Assembly (NCBI GenBank): GCA_003210055.1
Contig: QCNS01000017.1
Span: 1 to 34,160, forward strand
DNA length: 34,160 nucleotides
Origin: SAR116 cluster bacterium AG-426-I14
Lineage (GTDB): Bacteria; Pseudomonadota; Alphaproteobacteria; Puniceispirillales; Marisalimonadaceae
Reading direction: 5' to 3'
The first letter of the stretch is position 1. Each line of letters opens with the position of its first letter. The notes beneath the pieces are model-generated. The model was not told where the DNA came from. It searched no databases and saw nothing but the letters and a program-made list of their open reading frames with translations. Both the position numbers and the translations under genes were made by a program. This document shows, one piece after another, positions 31,498 through 34,160 of the stretch.

Positions 31498-33219
31498 TTA
31501 TAAAATTACTTCAGAACCTTTATTAAAGGTAAAAATTTCAAGTCTATCTTTTCTACCTCTTATTTTAACTTTTTTTGGTTGAAGCTCAATTGTGTTCATA
31601 TTGGCTTTATTTGCAACGTATTTTGATATTACTAATTCGCATTCAAATTTTTTGCTTAGACTCTCTAGTCTGCTTGCTATATTAACATTATCTCCAACTA
31701 CAGTCTCAGATACATTGTTGCCATAGCCCATCATTCCAACAATTGTATTTCCAGCATGAATACCAATTCCAAATTTAATTTTTTTGGAAAATTCAGAATC
31801 AATTTCTTTGTTTAACTCTTTCATTTTTAATGAAATTTCATTAGCCGACAAAACAGCATTTTTTGAATTAATATTAATACTATTACTTTTATCAAAGATA
31901 GCCATAATTCCATCTCCTATAAACTTATCTAACCTTCCATTGTTTTTTTCTATAACTTCTCCACAGGCTGCATAATACTTATTTAAAATGTATACGACGT
32001 CATAAGGTAACGATGTTTCTGACAGTTTAGTAAAATCTCTTAAATCAATGAACAAAATAACAGTTTCTTGTTCTTTTCCAGTCAAATTGAATAAATTTTT
32101 AAGATTTTGAACTGTACTATTTGGATTTAGCAAGGGTATCACAGAAATATTATTTGTAGGTCTTAGTTGACAAGCTAACCTTATACCGTCGTCAAGACCT
32201 GCTCTTTCAATAGCTTTTATTTCATTTACATTTGGTTTGCTAACATCGTTTTTATCAGACACAACTTTAATTCTACATGTTGTACACCTTCCTCTTCCTC
32301 CACAAATTGCCTGATGAGATATATTACCAATTTTACTGGCTTCTAATATTGTTGTTCCATTTGTGATAAATACAGACTTATCTCCTGGATATTTAACCTC
32401 TATTTTTCCAAAAAACTTTATTTTGAAAACACTCCATAAAATTAAAATCAATATAATTAAAATAAAGATTGGATAATAATTCATTACTAAAGGTTTTACC
32501 TGAAATACAAACGGAAAAGCATCCTGGGGAATATATTTATTTAAAACAGAAAACAAAAACTTATCAATATTTTCTAAAGCTTTTATTTGAGTGATAAAAC
32601 TCATTTCTTTTAAACCAACTAAAAAGCCTAAAACAGAAAAAGTAGGAAAAATCCAATAAAAGATTTTAAAGATAGGTAAAAATCTTAAATAAATTAAAAA
32701 CTTTTTATTTTGCGAAGATTTGTGTTTTACATAAGAGTCAATTCCGATTACTCCATGAAACCAAATAAAAATAGTCATAAAAGTAAATAACAGTGTATTT
32801 GAAAGATATTCATCAGGTGCTGCATGTATAGCAGCAAAAATTAATTCATAAGTCTCTTCGCCCGGAAAAATTTTAGTTATAATGAAACTTACAGCAACGT
32901 GTTGTAATAACATTATCAGTGCTAAAACTGGAAATATAATTTGGATCCAATCTTTCATTTTCAATTTGAATGTTTTTTTTATAATAATTGCATAGAATCC
33001 TAAAAACATATGTACTATTAGAGAGAAATACAAAGCAAAAATTCCAATAGGGTTTTGCCATATAATTGAAAAAAATTCTTTTCTAACAAAATCTGCGGAT
33101 TCAATTGAAATCAAATTAAATGAGTGATTTAGTAAATGCATAAAAACATAAACAAAAAGAATTAATCCTGTAATAATTCTAAGTCTAGTTATAAGAGAGC
33201 TTAAATCTTCTTTAATCAT
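31498..33219 (-). CDS. Membrane adenylate cyclase with 2Fe-2S ferredoxin domain
   Basis: A 573-residue fusion. Residues 10-265 hold about six membrane helices with recurring histidines (HLLNHS, LIVHMFLG, LLQHVAV, WFHGVIG), reminiscent of a haem-binding cytochrome b anchor. Residues 272-365 are a plant-type 2Fe-2S ferredoxin domain with Cys306, Cys312 and Cys315 in CGGRGRCTTC and Cys350 in LACQLRP. Residues 385-570 are a class III cyclase: metal ligands Asp392 and Asp436 (FIDLRDF, FIGDGIMA), purine-selecting Lys432 and Asp510 and transition-state Asn513 and Arg517 (GDNVNIASRLE), which predicts cAMP. Redox or electron-transport state probably controls cAMP synthesis. The gene starts 35 bp after the TPR gene. 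Confidence 0.9.
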   Translation of the reverse strand: MIKEDLSSLITRLRIITGLILFVYVFMHLLNHSFNLISIESADFVRKEFFSIIWQNPIGIFALYFSLIVHMFLGFYAIIIKKTFKLKMKDWIQIIFPVLALIMLLQHVAVSFIITKIFPGEETYELIFAAIHAAPDEYLSNTLLFTFMTIFIWFHGVIGIDSYVKHKSSQNKKFLIYLRFLPIFKIFYWIFPTFSVLGFLVGLKEMSFITQIKALENIDKFLFSVLNKYIPQDAFPFVFQVKPLVMNYYPIFILIILILILWSVFKIKFFGKIEVKYPGDKSVFITNGTTILEASKIGNISHQAICGGRGRCTTCRIKVVSDKNDVSKPNVNEIKAIERAGLDDGIRLACQLRPTNNISVIPLLNPNSTVQNLKNLFNLTGKEQETVILFIDLRDFTKLSETSLPYDVVYILNKYYAACGEVIEKNNGRLDKFIGDGIMAIFDKSNSININSKNAVLSANEISLKMKELNKEIDSEFSKKIKFGIGIHAGNTIVGMMGYGNNVSETVVGDNVNIASRLESLSKKFECELVISKYVANKANMNTIELQPKKVKIRGRKDRLEIFTFNKGSEVIL

Positions 33220-33254
33220 TTTTTTTGAACATAATTTTAGTACTTTACTTTTAA

Positions 33255-34160
33255 TTAATCTTCAAAACCATATTTTTTTAGAGAGTTAATTATGTATGGG
33301 TAGGTAGTTAAATGTTGATTTTGCTTGGTTAATGCAAACTTTATTTTTGATAAATGATTTTCTTTTAAAAACTTTTTTACAAAATCTAAATGCTTTTTAG
33401 CAATATTAAATTTTTCTAAGGAATCATATGCTAAACCTAAATGAAGATTCCACCAAACAAATTTTTTGTGTTGCAAAGGTTCTAAAACATCAATTACTTT
33501 TTTTCTTTCTCCACTTGTTTGATAACATTGAGCTAATAAATAATTATCCCAAGTTGCATAATTTCCAGTGTCCAATTCATAAGCTTTTTTACCTATTTCC
33601 CAACATCCTCTTTGAAATTGACATCTATTCTTTTTTACAGTTTGAAATTTTTCTGAACTTTTAAAAACATCCTTTTTCTCACATTGACCTCCATATGCTA
33701 AACTATATCCAATTTTACCAAGTAAATGAGGTCTCTCACCAGCTAATTTATAAGCCTTTTCAGCAACATTAAACATTTCTTGCCAGTTTTTGTTAAAGAA
33801 TTCAATCTGCAATTTTGTAGCATACCCGAATGCATTCTCAGGATCTAAAATCAAACCTTGATCAATCTCTTTAGAGGCATCATTAAGCATATATTTGAAT
33901 TCGTCAGTAATTGAAAATGATGAATATTGTGCCCTTTTCCGATCTGCTAACCATATCCATGCATCAGCGTAATTAGGATCTTTTTTGATTGATTTTTCTA
34001 AACATTCAATTGCTTTTGGATTTAAAGTTGGAGTTACAGCTCCTCGAGCAAAATTAATACATTCATAAATTGATATATCATCAGTTGCTGAAGTTGCTAT
34101 CTTTTGATTTATATCTTTTGACAATACGGCCCCCGCTCCAACCAACTCATTTATAATTTT
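33255..34160 (-). CDS. TPR-containing protein, 5' end beyond window
   Basis: An open frame continues to the right edge (reading NELVGAGAVLSKD at the limit), so the N-terminus is missing; at least 301 residues are visible. TPR-like helix pairs are seen in AIECLEKSIKKDPNYADAWI followed by WLADRKRAQY, in ASKEIDQGLILDPENAFGYA, and near the C-terminus in LHLGLAYDSLEKFNIAKKHL. Cysteines at YECINFA, GGQCEKK and RCQFQRGCWEIG may form disulfides if exported. In related genomes TPR proteins of this type form the C-terminal part of, or a partner to, adenylate cyclases. It precedes the cyclase by 35 bp, so the two are probably one operon. Confidence 0.75.
   Translation of the reverse strand, partial: KIINELVGAGAVLSKDINQKIATSATDDISIYECINFARGAVTPTLNPKAIECLEKSIKKDPNYADAWIWLADRKRAQYSSFSITDEFKYMLNDASKEIDQGLILDPENAFGYATKLQIEFFNKNWQEMFNVAEKAYKLAGERPHLLGKIGYSLAYGGQCEKKDVFKSSEKFQTVKKNRCQFQRGCWEIGKKAYELDTGNYATWDNYLLAQCYQTSGERKKVIDVLEPLQHKKFVWWNLHLGLAYDSLEKFNIAKKHLDFVKKFLKENHLSKIKFALTKQNQHLTTYPYIINSLKKYGFED

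Overview
The window is very AT-rich DNA from a bacterium, most likely a marine alphaproteobacterium of the SAR11/Pelagibacterales type. The basis is low GC, short intergenic gaps, the mltB-rlpA-dacA order, a pst-phoU operon whose PstA and PstC carry long N-terminal extensions, and FMN-dependent alpha-hydroxy-acid and enolase-superfamily enzymes. This placement is an inference from gene content; there is no rRNA or other phylogenetic marker here.

Layout. (1) 1-8.0 kb is an accessory island next to a tRNA-Ser(UGA) gene. It holds an edge-truncated unknown gene, a GIY-YIG protein with membrane segments, a MORN-repeat protein, a small unknown protein, a large secreted trypsin-like protease, a CoiA-like nuclease and an intact tyrosine integrase facing away from the tRNA. 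(2) 8.0-11.6 kb is backbone: tRNA-Ser, an LldD-family oxidase, mltB, rlpA and a dacA that breaks off about 110 codons in. (3) 11.6-15.2 kb is a second accessory patch: an unknown 3' gene fragment, a second trypsin-like protease and a second GIY-YIG protein. (4) 15.2-16.9 kb is a compact operon of an HNH endonuclease with a PUA/EVE-like N-terminus, a MazG-like pyrophosphohydrolase and a HIT protein that has no ordinary start codon. (5) 17.0-24.9 kb is bounded by two direct copies of an integrase attachment region. It contains a frameshifted second integrase, an AlpA-like regulator, an iteron-like repeat block and the phosphate operon pstS-pstC-pstA-pstB-phoU. (6) 25.0-31.1 kb is metabolic: a 2-keto-4-pentenoate hydratase-like enzyme, a hotdog thioesterase, an enolase-superfamily dehydratase, an MDR oxidoreductase, a SAF-domain dehydrogenase and a GNAT acetyltransferase. 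(7) 31.2-34.2 kb has a decayed small ORF, a membrane/2Fe-2S/adenylate cyclase fusion and a TPR protein cut by the window edge.

Two repeat systems tie the accessory regions together. One is a dispersed intergenic repeat of about 135-147 bp, forward orientation CAACATTGAACCATGG ... GGGTTCAGTAACCC ... CCATGGTCAATGG ... GGGACGGTGGTGA. It is present as full, half and degraded copies at about a dozen places, nearly always against the 3' end of a gene; several gene ends lie inside it, and fragments of one protease gene's 3' end sit beside it. The other is the integrase attachment system: a core equal to the tRNA-Ser 3' end (ACCCCATCCGCCA) flanked by arms that each carry two GTGGGA(C/T) motifs 12 nt apart. 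The att copies at 17.1 and 24.8 kb have no tRNA gene and look like junctions between tandem elements; the one at 24.8 kb is embedded in a copy of the dispersed repeat. Both integrases are followed by the same arrangement of three tandem 8-mers (GTGTRTAA) facing inverted copies. The picture is of a cassette-like, rearranging region in which core genes (dacA, pst) lie at or inside element boundaries.
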